Source: an uncultured Gelidibacter sp.
Lineage (GTDB): Bacteria; Bacteroidota; Bacteroidia; Flavobacteriales; Flavobacteriaceae
NCBI RefSeq assembly: GCF_947500795.1
Contig: NZ_CANMTE010000002.1
Location: 1 to 64,000 of the forward strand
DNA: 64,000 bases
Direction: 5' to 3'
A program made the position numbers and the translations under genes. The notes beneath the pieces are model-generated. The model was not told the DNA's origin. It did not search any database and saw only the letters and a list, made by a program, of their open reading frames with translations. The first letter of the stretch is position 1; each line of letters begins with the position of its first letter. Positions 8,168 to 15,973 of the stretch are shown in pieces.

Positions 8168-9814
8168 TTACCTAAATTTCTTATAATATGACAACAAATT
8201 CATTGTAGAACTATCATGATTGATAATTTCATCATGTGTATCGAATTCATTTAAAATTTTGGTGGCAAGCTGCTTTCCGAGCTCCACTCCAAATTGGTCA
8301 TAACTGTAAACGTTCCATATCACGCCTTGCACGAAGATTTTGTGCTCGTAAAGCGCTATCAATTTTCCTAAACTTTTAGGAGTCAATTGATTAATTAAAA
8401 TAGTATTTGTTGGCTTATTGCCTTCAAAAACTTTAAAAGGTCTAAGTTGTTTAGCTACCGCTTCACTAACACCTTGATTTTCAAATTCCTTGTTAATAAC
8501 TTCTTCTGATTTGCCATTTAAGAGCGCTTCAGTTTGCGCAATAAAGTTGGACATCAGCTTATCTTGATGATCGGCATTGCCATGTAATGACTTGGCAAAA
8601 CCTATAAAATCAGCAGGAATCAATTTAGTACCTTGATGGATTAACTGAAAAAAGGCATGTTGTGAATTGGTTCCCGGCTCTCCCCAAACAATATTCCCCG
8701 TTTGGTAGGTTACCTTCCCCCCGTTTCTGTCCACACTTTTGCCATTACTTTCCATATTGGCTTGTTGCAGATAAGTCGCAAACTGGTTTAAATATTGCGA
8801 ATACCCAATAACGGCTTCACTTTCAGATTCGAAAAAATTAGTGTACCAAATACCGATTAATGCCAGTACAACAGGAAGGTTTGTTTTAAGATCTTCTGTC
8901 TTAAAGTGCTCATCCATATCATGGGCACCTGCTAACAAAGCATCAAAATTGTCATAGCCTACCGCCAAACTAATGGATAAGCCTACTGCACTCCATAAGG
9001 AGAAACGTCCACCCACCCAATTCCACATTGGGAAAATATTGTTTTCGTCAATCCCGAAGTTTTTGACATTCTCTATATTGGTTGAAACGGCCACAAAATG
9101 CTTGGCAATATCAGCCTCTGAAGCCGATTTTAAAAACCATGCTTTAATGGTATTCGCGTTAGATAAGGTTTCTTGGGTCGTAAATGTTTTGGAAACTATG
9201 ACAAATAATGTGGTTTCAGGATTTAGCTTTTTAAGCACCTCGTTCACATGATCGCCATCCACATTGCTCACAAAATGCGTCGTCAGTTGATTCTTGTAAT
9301 ACTGTAGCGCATCGACTACCATCGCCGGACCTAAATCAGACCCGCCAATACCAATATTTACAACATCTGTAAAGGCTTTATTGGTGTAGCCTTTTTTTGT
9401 ACCATCAACCACACTTGCCGAAAAGTCTTTGATTTTTGCTTTTACCTCATGGATTTCAGGCATAATGTCCTGACCTTCTACCATGATTTTTGCAGACTTC
9501 GGACTTCTTAAAGCCGTGTGCAATACTTCCCTGCCTTCAGTTTCATTGATGACATCTCCTTGGAATTGTTTATCGATAGCCGACTTTAATTCCGTTTCTT
9601 CAGCCAACTCCAACAACAAGTCTAGGGTTTTGGCGTCCATTCTATTTTTAGAATAGTCCACATAAAAATCTTCCCACTGAATGGTCATGTCTGACGCACG
9701 ATTTTCATTTTCAGAAAACCACTGGGTCATATGCACATCCTTGATACTTTTATAATGTTCTTGAAGTTTAGCCCAAGCTTTAGTATGTGTAGGGTTGATT
9801 TTAGGTAGCGCCAT
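8168..9814 (-). CDS. pgi: Glucose-6-phosphate isomerase
   Basis: Interconverts glucose-6-phosphate and fructose-6-phosphate in the cytoplasm (glycolysis and gluconeogenesis). The 548-residue length is normal for the long bacterial form. Both family signatures are visible: GGRFSLWSAVGLSISLAVG near residue 270 and YSYDQFGVELGKQLATKI near 505. The phosphate-binding region VNIGIGGSDLGPAM near 150 and SKTFTTQET near 210 are intact. The start lies three bases after the stop of the M23 peptidase gene, so it is the last gene of an operon with that gene, tryptophan dioxygenase and the DUF3108 protein. Confidence 0.97.
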   Translation of the reverse strand: MALPKINPTHTKAWAKLQEHYKSIKDVHMTQWFSENENRASDMTIQWEDFYVDYSKNRMDAKTLDLLLELAEETELKSAIDKQFQGDVINETEGREVLHTALRSPKSAKIMVEGQDIMPEIHEVKAKIKDFSASVVDGTKKGYTNKAFTDVVNIGIGGSDLGPAMVVDALQYYKNQLTTHFVSNVDGDHVNEVLKKLNPETTLFVIVSKTFTTQETLSNANTIKAWFLKSASEADIAKHFVAVSTNIENVKNFGIDENNIFPMWNWVGGRFSLWSAVGLSISLAVGYDNFDALLAGAHDMDEHFKTEDLKTNLPVVLALIGIWYTNFFESESEAVIGYSQYLNQFATYLQQANMESNGKSVDRNGGKVTYQTGNIVWGEPGTNSQHAFFQLIHQGTKLIPADFIGFAKSLHGNADHQDKLMSNFIAQTEALLNGKSEEVINKEFENQGVSEAVAKQLRPFKVFEGNKPTNTILINQLTPKSLGKLIALYEHKIFVQGVIWNVYSYDQFGVELGKQLATKILNEFDTHDEIINHDSSTMNLLSYYKKFR

Positions 9815-9817
9815 GTG

Positions 9818-11098
9818 TTATTTTTTTGTGATTGAATATCCCTGCTCTATCGTTGTTTCATTTTGATATTGATACGGGATTTTATCCAATTGTATTTTTA
9901 AAGGTTTGATGTAATCTTTGTACTTAACAACCAAATGGTTTGGAATCGATTCTGATGTTGGCAGTTTTTCCTTAAACGGATCTACTTGCTGTCCATTTTT
10001 CCAAAAACGATAGCATACGTGAGGGCCTCCAGTATTTCCTGTCATCCCAACATAGCCAATAACATCGCCTTGTTTTACATACTGCCCTTTTTTAACAGCT
10101 TGATTTCGCATATGTAGGTACTGCGTGCTGTACGTGTCACTGTGTTTAATTTTCACGTATTTCCCATTCCCCCCTTTTTGGGTCGATTCTACTACCGTTC
10201 CGTTGGCGGTGGCTAAAATTGGTGTCCCGATTGGCGCTGCAAAATCGGTTCCTTTATGAGGTCTTAATGCGTAACCGTAATAAGCTATACGTCTATTTAA
10301 ATTGTAACGCGAAGAGATGCGACCAAAATTTACCGGCGCTTTTAAGAAGGCACGTTTTAAACTTTTAGCCTTATCATCAAAGAAATCGCCTTTTTTAGTG
10401 ATAGAATCGGTTTCAAATTTAAAGGCATAAAAATCTTCCCCTTTATGTTGAAAATACGCCGCTTCAATCCCATCCAATCCTGCATAGATGGAATCTTCAA
10501 TATAGCGTTGTTTGTAGATGATCTTAAATTTATCGCCTTTTTGAAGTTTCCAGAAGTTGATGGTCCAAGCATAAATATCGGCCATTTCACCAATCAAACT
10601 CTGTGGCAAGCCTTGGGCATCCATAGTCACCGACAAACTCCCGTTAATTTCACCGGAAGCCTCTTTGGTAACAATAGTGACCGGTTTTTTCTCTTTGTAG
10701 GTTACAATAGAATCCGCAAAGTGGATCACTACATAATCGACATTATTCTCCTGATAAATAAAACACTGCGGCGTTTGCAAACTGTCTTTAGAAAACAGCA
10801 TGGTATAAGGCTTACCAATTTGAAGTTTACGGATATCGTACGAATCTTTCGCACTCTCCGCTATCTGATAAATTTTTGGATAGGTTAAATTATTACGCTG
10901 CAAAATGGTTCCGAAACTATCTCCAGAACGGATCGTGTCTCGTTTTACGATATAATCATTAAGATTAAATCCGAACTCTCTAATTTCAACAGGTTTTATA
11001 TAGGCTTGAAAAGGTGTTTTATTAATTTCTTCCTCGTTTTTACACGACCACATCACCACTCCCAACAATAAGGCTACTACTACACTTTTTAGATACAT
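9818..11098 (-). CDS. M23 family metallopeptidase, lipoprotein
   Basis: Predicted cell-wall endopeptidase anchored as a lipoprotein: the signal peptide ends in VVMWSC with the lipidated Cys at 19. The C-terminal zinc peptidase domain (about residues 265-380) has RPHKGTDFAAPIGTPI (metal-binding His and Asp), YLHMR and GPHVCYR, the three conserved blocks of LytM-type enzymes. The N-terminal half contains an OapA/LysM-like region. M23 enzymes cut peptide cross-links in peptidoglycan, or act as regulators of other hydrolases. It sits between tryptophan dioxygenase (15 bases) and pgi (3 bases), so it is co-transcribed with metabolic genes it has no obvious link to. Confidence 0.88.
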   Translation of the reverse strand: MYLKSVVVALLLGVVMWSCKNEEEINKTPFQAYIKPVEIREFGFNLNDYIVKRDTIRSGDSFGTILQRNNLTYPKIYQIAESAKDSYDIRKLQIGKPYTMLFSKDSLQTPQCFIYQENNVDYVVIHFADSIVTYKEKKPVTIVTKEASGEINGSLSVTMDAQGLPQSLIGEMADIYAWTINFWKLQKGDKFKIIYKQRYIEDSIYAGLDGIEAAYFQHKGEDFYAFKFETDSITKKGDFFDDKAKSLKRAFLKAPVNFGRISSRYNLNRRIAYYGYALRPHKGTDFAAPIGTPILATANGTVVESTQKGGNGKYVKIKHSDTYSTQYLHMRNQAVKKGQYVKQGDVIGYVGMTGNTGGPHVCYRFWKNGQQVDPFKEKLPTSESIPNHLVVKYKDYIKPLKIQLDKIPYQYQNETTIEQGYSITKK

Positions 11099-11113
11099 TA
11101 ACTACTACATTTT

Positions 11114-12046
11114 TTACAGGTCCGTCCCCCAATTTTCTAATTCATTTTCGCTCCAAAGTTCCGGAAAAAATATGCGTCTTTGGTATTTAGGATGCATATA
11201 TTTTTTCCAATCGCTTCCGCCTGTGGCTTCCCCATCACCAGAACCGCTTTCTATATAATGCTTTGCGGCATTGTAATGTGCCATCACCCAAGTTACATTT
11301 ACGGTATAATCATAATGACGCATCGCCTTTACCAATTCCTCATTTTTCTGATCGGCTTCAGGAAGCTCTTTAAATTTGGTCCATAAGTTTTTAGTATTAT
11401 GGGCTTCCATAAATCTTAAAAACTCATCTTTATAGCGCTTTTCAAAATTGACCAGCAAAATAGATTTCTTTCCCGTTTGATAATCTTTCCCTGCGGCTTG
11501 CCAATACAAATGTTCAAACGCATGAGTGTACGAAGTATTGCGATCAATGTCTTTGCGGAAGCGATAATCTATCAAATTAATCAATTCTGTAGATGCAAAT
11601 TCGATCAATCGGTATTGCGCACTCTGAAATCCGCTGGCAGGTGTTAAGGTGCTTCTAAACTTCATGTACTGTTCCACATCCATTCCTTCTCTCATGATAT
11701 TGAAGGAGGTTGTCAACATATCAAAATACCTGCTGATGCGCATTAATTTCGATTCAAAAAACGCGGTGGTAATAGCATCATTTTCGGACACTTGTGATAT
11801 TTCCCAAAGAATCATCTTAAACAACAGCTCATTGATTTGATGATATGCAATAAAGACCATCTCATCAGGAAGCGTGGTTCTCTGCACCTGTAAATTCAAC
11901 AGCGCATCGGTTTGAATATAGTCCCAATACGTAATAGGCTTACTGTGGAGTAAGCCTTCTAAATACGTGTGGGTATCTTGGTTTATAGCAGCATATTTAT
12001 CCTGCAGTTCCTTTAAAATAGGATCGAAATCTTGTGGGTTGGACAT
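11114..12046 (-). CDS. kynA: Tryptophan 2,3-dioxygenase family protein
   Basis: Haem enzyme that opens the indole ring of tryptophan to N-formylkynurenine, the first step of the kynurenine route. The 310-residue helical protein carries YHQINELLFKMILWE near residues 68-82, which matches the distal-His segment of the family, TPASGFQSAQYRLIE near 137-151 matching the substrate-binding SGFQS loop, and WVMAHYNAAKHYI with the proximal haem ligand region, then GSGDGEATGGSDW. Kynureninase or formamidase genes are not seen nearby. It overlaps nothing, with six bases to the upstream DUF3108 gene, implying one operon. Confidence 0.9.
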   Translation of the reverse strand: MSNPQDFDPILKELQDKYAAINQDTHTYLEGLLHSKPITYWDYIQTDALLNLQVQRTTLPDEMVFIAYHQINELLFKMILWEISQVSENDAITTAFFESKLMRISRYFDMLTTSFNIMREGMDVEQYMKFRSTLTPASGFQSAQYRLIEFASTELINLIDYRFRKDIDRNTSYTHAFEHLYWQAAGKDYQTGKKSILLVNFEKRYKDEFLRFMEAHNTKNLWTKFKELPEADQKNEELVKAMRHYDYTVNVTWVMAHYNAAKHYIESGSGDGEATGGSDWKKYMHPKYQRRIFFPELWSENELENWGTDL

Positions 12047-12052
12047 TAGTTT

Positions 12053-12838
12053 TTAAAATTGTACTTTAAATGAATGTTTTAAGCCTTTAAAAGCTTCTAA
12101 ATCGGCTCTCAAAGAACCTACAGCCAAATCGGCTTGTATGCGTAATGGAATTTTATTGTCGTCAGCGCTGACCCATAAGGTCAAACTCTCTTTCTCTTTA
12201 AACACACGACCTGCCATTACATAAGGTCTGAATTTTAATGTTTTTATCGTTCCGAAGGCCGTATTAAGCTCTTCCCTGCCTAAAAATTTGAGTCGGAAAT
12301 TATAATTTTCTTCATCAAAGAACATATTTAGGCTCACCACATCCCCTTCTTTAATAGAGTTGGTATTGTAGTTATTTCTGAGATAGTAAAACGCCGAGAC
12401 CATATCTTGGACGTTCTTCTCGATGGAATAAGACGCTTTGGTCTTCTCCTTCTTGTTATTAACGTGGGCTAAACCCGCATTATGATCAAATTCAACTTCA
12501 AGATCTTTGGTGTGCCCGCCTTCATCAATATCCCTGATGAATTTATATGGCAAGCCCGTGTTTTTATCAAAATAGGATTCATAACGGTCTTTAACCTTAA
12601 AAAACCATTTGATGGCTCCCGAAGTCCAGCCTTTGCCTACCACATGGTAGACGTCCTTTCCATTCAATCGGGCTTCTTTGACTTCCAAAGTGGCATTACC
12701 TGCTTTCAGAAAGCCACTATAACTCATTTTGAATTTGAACCATTCACCTGCCTCAAAGGCATTTTTTTCCTGTTTTTGTTGAGCTGAGGCGCCGAGGACT
12801 ACGAAGAATAACGCAATGATCAATGTAAATTTTTTCAT
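12053..12838 (-). CDS. DUF3108 domain secreted protein
   Basis: A 261-residue exported protein of unknown function. The start is the ATG at 12838, because it gives a clean signal peptide (MKKFTLIIALFFVVLGASA); the in-frame ATG at 12895 would put 19 polar residues in front of it and lies upstream of a -7-like box. The mature part is beta-rich with short motifs such as AGEWFKFKMSYSGFLKAGNATLEV and GRVFKEKESLTLWVSADDNKIP, the pattern of DUF3108, a family of probably periplasmic proteins. It is the first gene of the four-gene operon that ends with pgi. Confidence 0.82.
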   Translation of the reverse strand: MKKFTLIIALFFVVLGASAQQKQEKNAFEAGEWFKFKMSYSGFLKAGNATLEVKEARLNGKDVYHVVGKGWTSGAIKWFFKVKDRYESYFDKNTGLPYKFIRDIDEGGHTKDLEVEFDHNAGLAHVNNKKEKTKASYSIEKNVQDMVSAFYYLRNNYNTNSIKEGDVVSLNMFFDEENYNFRLKFLGREELNTAFGTIKTLKFRPYVMAGRVFKEKESLTLWVSADDNKIPLRIQADLAVGSLRADLEAFKGLKHSFKVQF

Positions 12839-12853
12839 ATCTCTGAATAATTG

Positions 12854-12861
12854 TAAATATA
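12854..12861 (-). promoter_or_regulatory. -7-like box before the DUF3108 operon
   Basis: TATATTTA on the minus strand matches seven of eight positions of TAnnTTTG and would start transcription about 11 bases before the chosen ATG. Confidence 0.4.
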
Positions 12862-12925
12862 ACTTCTTATACGATGCTTTCGTATGTATCCTCAATAATT
12901 ACAATTAGCGTTCCAAAAGTATTAA

Positions 12926-12961
12926 AACAAAAAAACTCCGTCAAATTAATGCGGAGTTTTT
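12926..12961 (-). terminator. Terminator after hppD (bidirectional form)
   Basis: AAAAACTCCG (12931-12940) pairs with CGGAGTTTTT (12952-12961); T runs lie on both strands. It closes hppD and insulates the DUF3108 operon. Confidence 0.8.
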
Positions 12962-12999
12962 AAACCTTTAAAAAAGTTAAATATTTGTTAGCGTTTTAG

Positions 13000-14160
13000 T
13001 TATAGTGTGCCACGCAAAGCTTGCTCTCTTTCGATAGATTCGAAAAGCGCTTTAAAATTACCCGCACCAAAGCCTTTGGCTCCCATACGCTGAATGATTT
13101 CAAAAAACAAAGTCGGTCGATCTTCCACTGGTTTGGTAAAGATTTGCAACAAGTAGCCTTCCTCATCAGCATCAATCATGATGCCCAAGCTTTTTAATTT
13201 TTCAATGTCCTCACGCAATTCATGACTATAGGCTTCCAAACGTCCCGGAACAGCATTATAATACGCTTCTGGTGGTGTCGATAAAAATTCAACACCTCGA
13301 GATCGTAATTTAGACACCGTGGTAATAATATCATCCGTGGCTACTGCAATATGCTGCACACCTGGACTTTCATAAAAATCGAGGTACTCTTCAATCTGCG
13401 AACGTTTTTTACCTTCGGCAGGTTCATTGATCGGGAATTTGATACGGCCATTGCCGTTGCTCATTACCTTACTCATCAACGCCGAATATTCGGTATGGAT
13501 TTGCTTATCATCAAAAGAGAGGAAGTTCACAAAGCCCATCACATCTTCATACCATTTGACCCAAGTGTTCATTTCGCCCCAACCAACATTACCAACCATA
13601 TGGTCAATAAATTTCAAGCCTACAGGCTCCGGATTGTAATCAGATTTCCATTCTTTAAATCCTGGCATAAAGGTGCCATTATAATTTTTGCGTTCTACAA
13701 ACATGTGGACGGTTTCGCCATAAGTGTAAATCCCGGCTCTCACCACTTCACCATGTTCATCCGTCTCCACGGTTGGTTCCATATATGATTTTGCACCGCG
13801 CTTGGTGGTTTCTTCATACGCACTGCGTGCATCTTCCACCCATAATGCTACCACTTTAACCCCATCACCATGTTTCACGATATGGTCGTTAATTGGCGAT
13901 TTACTATTTAGAGGCGTGGTCAATACCAATCTGATTTTATCCTGTTTGAGCACATAACTCACCTCATCTCTCGATCCCGTTTCCAATCCTTTGTAGGCAT
14001 AACTTTGAAATCCGAAAGCAGTTTTATAAAAGTGAGCTGCTTGCTTGGCGTTACCCACGTAAAATTCTACGTAATCTGTACCCAATAGTGGTAAAAAGTC
14101 TGATGCCCCTTCAAAAATTTTCTCTAGCCCGTATTCAACGGATTTTATGTCTTTACTCAT
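13000..14160 (-). CDS. hppD: 4-hydroxyphenylpyruvate dioxygenase
   Basis: Non-haem iron enzyme that turns 4-hydroxyphenylpyruvate into homogentisate in tyrosine breakdown. Start chosen at the ATG at 14160 (386 residues, MSKDIKSVEYGLEKIFEGA); a longer frame would add 23 residues of low quality. Two vicinal-oxygen-chelate domains are present, and the iron ligands of the C-terminal one can be seen: His187 (FIDHMVG), His270 (GVQHIAV) and Glu354 (FFEIIQRMG). The next enzyme of the pathway, hmgA, lies upstream on the same strand, about 305 bases away. Confidence 0.96.
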   Translation of the reverse strand: MSKDIKSVEYGLEKIFEGASDFLPLLGTDYVEFYVGNAKQAAHFYKTAFGFQSYAYKGLETGSRDEVSYVLKQDKIRLVLTTPLNSKSPINDHIVKHGDGVKVVALWVEDARSAYEETTKRGAKSYMEPTVETDEHGEVVRAGIYTYGETVHMFVERKNYNGTFMPGFKEWKSDYNPEPVGLKFIDHMVGNVGWGEMNTWVKWYEDVMGFVNFLSFDDKQIHTEYSALMSKVMSNGNGRIKFPINEPAEGKKRSQIEEYLDFYESPGVQHIAVATDDIITTVSKLRSRGVEFLSTPPEAYYNAVPGRLEAYSHELREDIEKLKSLGIMIDADEEGYLLQIFTKPVEDRPTLFFEIIQRMGAKGFGAGNFKALFESIEREQALRGTL

Positions 14161-14465
14161 AGTTTTCTTTTTAGATGAAAGAAAAAAGAACAGAGAATAG
14201 AGACTTTTACACTCTCTAATTTCTCGCACTCTAGTCTTTCCTTATTTATGTTTTGTTTTTTATGTTTTTCTTTCGGAAAAAAGAGAAGCGACTAGAAACT
14301 TTGTATTCTTATAATTTCCATCTCTTAGTCTTAACTGCTTAATATTCGCATTATTAATTTTTATATCAAATGTCAATTGAAGCAGATCCACTCTCTTCTC
14401 TCTTCTCTATTTTCTATGTTCTATATTCTATTCTCTTAGTACTCAATACTAACTACTCAATACCA
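14161..14465. other. Low-complexity spacer between hmgA and hppD
   Basis: About 300 bases of purine/pyrimidine-skewed, low-complexity sequence: repeated CTCTTCTCT- and TTCTAT-like tracts around 14391-14440 and short repeats of ACTCAATAC around 14440-14463. No gene, promoter match or hairpin terminator was recognised. Such tracts may simply be decayed intergenic repeats. Confidence 0.4.
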
Positions 14466-15620
14466 TCAAACCCACGACCTAAAATAATCCTCATCCGCAA
14501 TTTTCAAGGCTTCTTCAGTTATCTGCAAAGGCTTAAACGTATCGACCATTACGGCCAATTCATCGGTTTTAGTTTTCCCAATGCTGCGTTCTACAGCGCC
14601 TGGATGCGGACCGTGCGGGATACCAGCGGGATGTAGTGAAATATGTCCAGCATCCACATCATTACGGCTCATGAAATCGCCGTCCACATAATACAACACC
14701 TCATCACTATCAATATTACTATGGTTGTAAGGCGCAGGAATGCTCAACGGATGGTAATCATACAAACGTGGCACGAAACTACAGACCACAAAGGCATCGG
14801 TTTCAAAAGTTTGATGCACAGGAGGCGGTTGGTGGATGCGACCGGTAATAGGTTCAAAATCGTGGATTGAAAATGCATACGGATAATTATACCCATCATA
14901 CCCGACCACATCAAATGGATGTGCCGCATAGATCATTTCAAAAATATCATTCTGCTTTTTGACTTTTATGAGAAAGTCGCCGGTTTCATTGTGGGTTTCT
15001 AATTCTTGAGGACGGCGTAGGTCGCGTTCACAATACGGCGCATGTTCCAATAATTGTCCAAACCAGTTACGGTAACGTTTTGGAGTATAGATTGGGCGGC
15101 GAGACTCGACAATGAACAAGCGGTTATCTTCCGTATCAAAATCCATTTTATAGATGATGCCTCTTGGCACAAGCAGATAATCGCCGTATTTGAAATCGAG
15201 ATTTCCCAGATGTGTGCGTAGTTTTCCACTGCCTTTATGTACGAAAATCAATTCATCAGCATCGGTATTTTTATAAAAATAAGCTGTGGTAGACTGTTTT
15301 GGCGCTGCTAAAATGATGCTGCAGTCCGAATTGGTAAGCACTGTTTTACGGCTTTCCAAATAATCATTTTCAGGCTTCACTTCAAATCCGCGGAAGCGAT
15401 ACGATTGAATGTGATTGGCCTTGGCAATTTTAGGAGCTACACTGTATTGCTTTCTAATTTCCTTAACCTGCGTTGGACGTTGCTCATGATAGGAATTGGT
15501 GTACATGCCATCAAAGCCGATGGTGCCAAACAATTGTTCAGAATACAAGCTGCCATCCGGTTTTCGGAATTGCGTATGTCTTTTGGGAGGTATGTTCCCG
15601 AGTTTATGATAAAATGGCAT
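14466..15620 (-). CDS. hmgA: Homogentisate 1,2-dioxygenase
   Basis: Iron enzyme that opens the ring of homogentisate to maleylacetoacetate. The ATG at 15620 (MPFYHKLGNIPPKRHTQFRK) gives 384 residues; an in-frame ATG seven codons earlier lacks family support. The cupin-fold C-terminal part has HPAGIPHGPHPGAVE near residues 332-346, the metal-binding segment, and GYDGYNYPYAFSIHDFEPITGR near 240. Together with hppD this makes two consecutive steps of tyrosine and phenylalanine catabolism. Fumarylacetoacetase is not in the window. Confidence 0.95.
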   Translation of the reverse strand: MPFYHKLGNIPPKRHTQFRKPDGSLYSEQLFGTIGFDGMYTNSYHEQRPTQVKEIRKQYSVAPKIAKANHIQSYRFRGFEVKPENDYLESRKTVLTNSDCSIILAAPKQSTTAYFYKNTDADELIFVHKGSGKLRTHLGNLDFKYGDYLLVPRGIIYKMDFDTEDNRLFIVESRRPIYTPKRYRNWFGQLLEHAPYCERDLRRPQELETHNETGDFLIKVKKQNDIFEMIYAAHPFDVVGYDGYNYPYAFSIHDFEPITGRIHQPPPVHQTFETDAFVVCSFVPRLYDYHPLSIPAPYNHSNIDSDEVLYYVDGDFMSRNDVDAGHISLHPAGIPHGPHPGAVERSIGKTKTDELAVMVDTFKPLQITEEALKIADEDYFRSWV

Positions 15621-15781
15621 TTTTTTGAGTTTAATGATCAATAATTACCCTGTGACTCCGTTGATTACGGCAGGATATGAAACTCTATAAAGATACAATA
15701 ATGCGCGCTTATTCTGGATTCCTTTTGATAAGGAATTGAAGATGCTCTAATAAACCGGTCCAGAAAAGTGTGGTCATGTTA

Positions 15782-15789
15782 CAAATATA
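15782..15789 (-). promoter_or_regulatory. -7-like box for hmgA
   Basis: TATATTTG on the minus strand fits TAnnTTTG. It would leave a leader of about 155 nt before hmgA; the -33 element is not clear. Confidence 0.35.
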
Positions 15790-15887
15790 GAAAAAAGATG
15801 CAAAGCACAGTGGGTTCGATTTTTACCGATAGCGATTTTTTAAAATCTCTTTAATGAAAGCGGCCTACAAACTTTAATACGCTCCGC

Positions 15888-15961
15888 TTGTCACACTGAG
15901 CGCAGTCGAAGTGTATTAAAACCAAAAACTACCTATTGTCACACTGAGCGCAGTCGAAGTG
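15888..15961. repeat. Two 26-bp direct repeats (REP-like)
   Basis: Copies at 15888-15913 and 15936-15961 are identical, 48 bases start to start, and contain TGTCACACTGAGCGCAGTCG. Dispersed intergenic repeats of this type are common in Flavobacteriia genomes. They lie within 15 bases of the 3' end of the patatin-family gene. Confidence 0.7.
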
Positions 15962-15973
15962 CATCATCAAGTG

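Larger units (their letters stand above)
15621..15973. other. Intergenic region between patatin gene and hmgA
   Basis: No gene is seen. It holds a -7-like box for hmgA, a small stem (TTCCTT/AAGGAA near 15718-15736) and two copies of a 26-bp direct repeat next to the patatin gene stop. Confidence 0.5.

Noticed and set aside
10445-10888. 147-codon frame antisense to the M23 peptidase gene
   Set aside because: It lies wholly inside a well-supported gene and shows no family features.
13351-13788. 145-codon frame antisense to hppD
   Set aside because: Shadow of hppD on the other strand; no domain.
15888-15961. CRISPR-like repeats
   Set aside because: Only two copies with a 22-base gap and no array or cas genes; they fit dispersed intergenic repeats.
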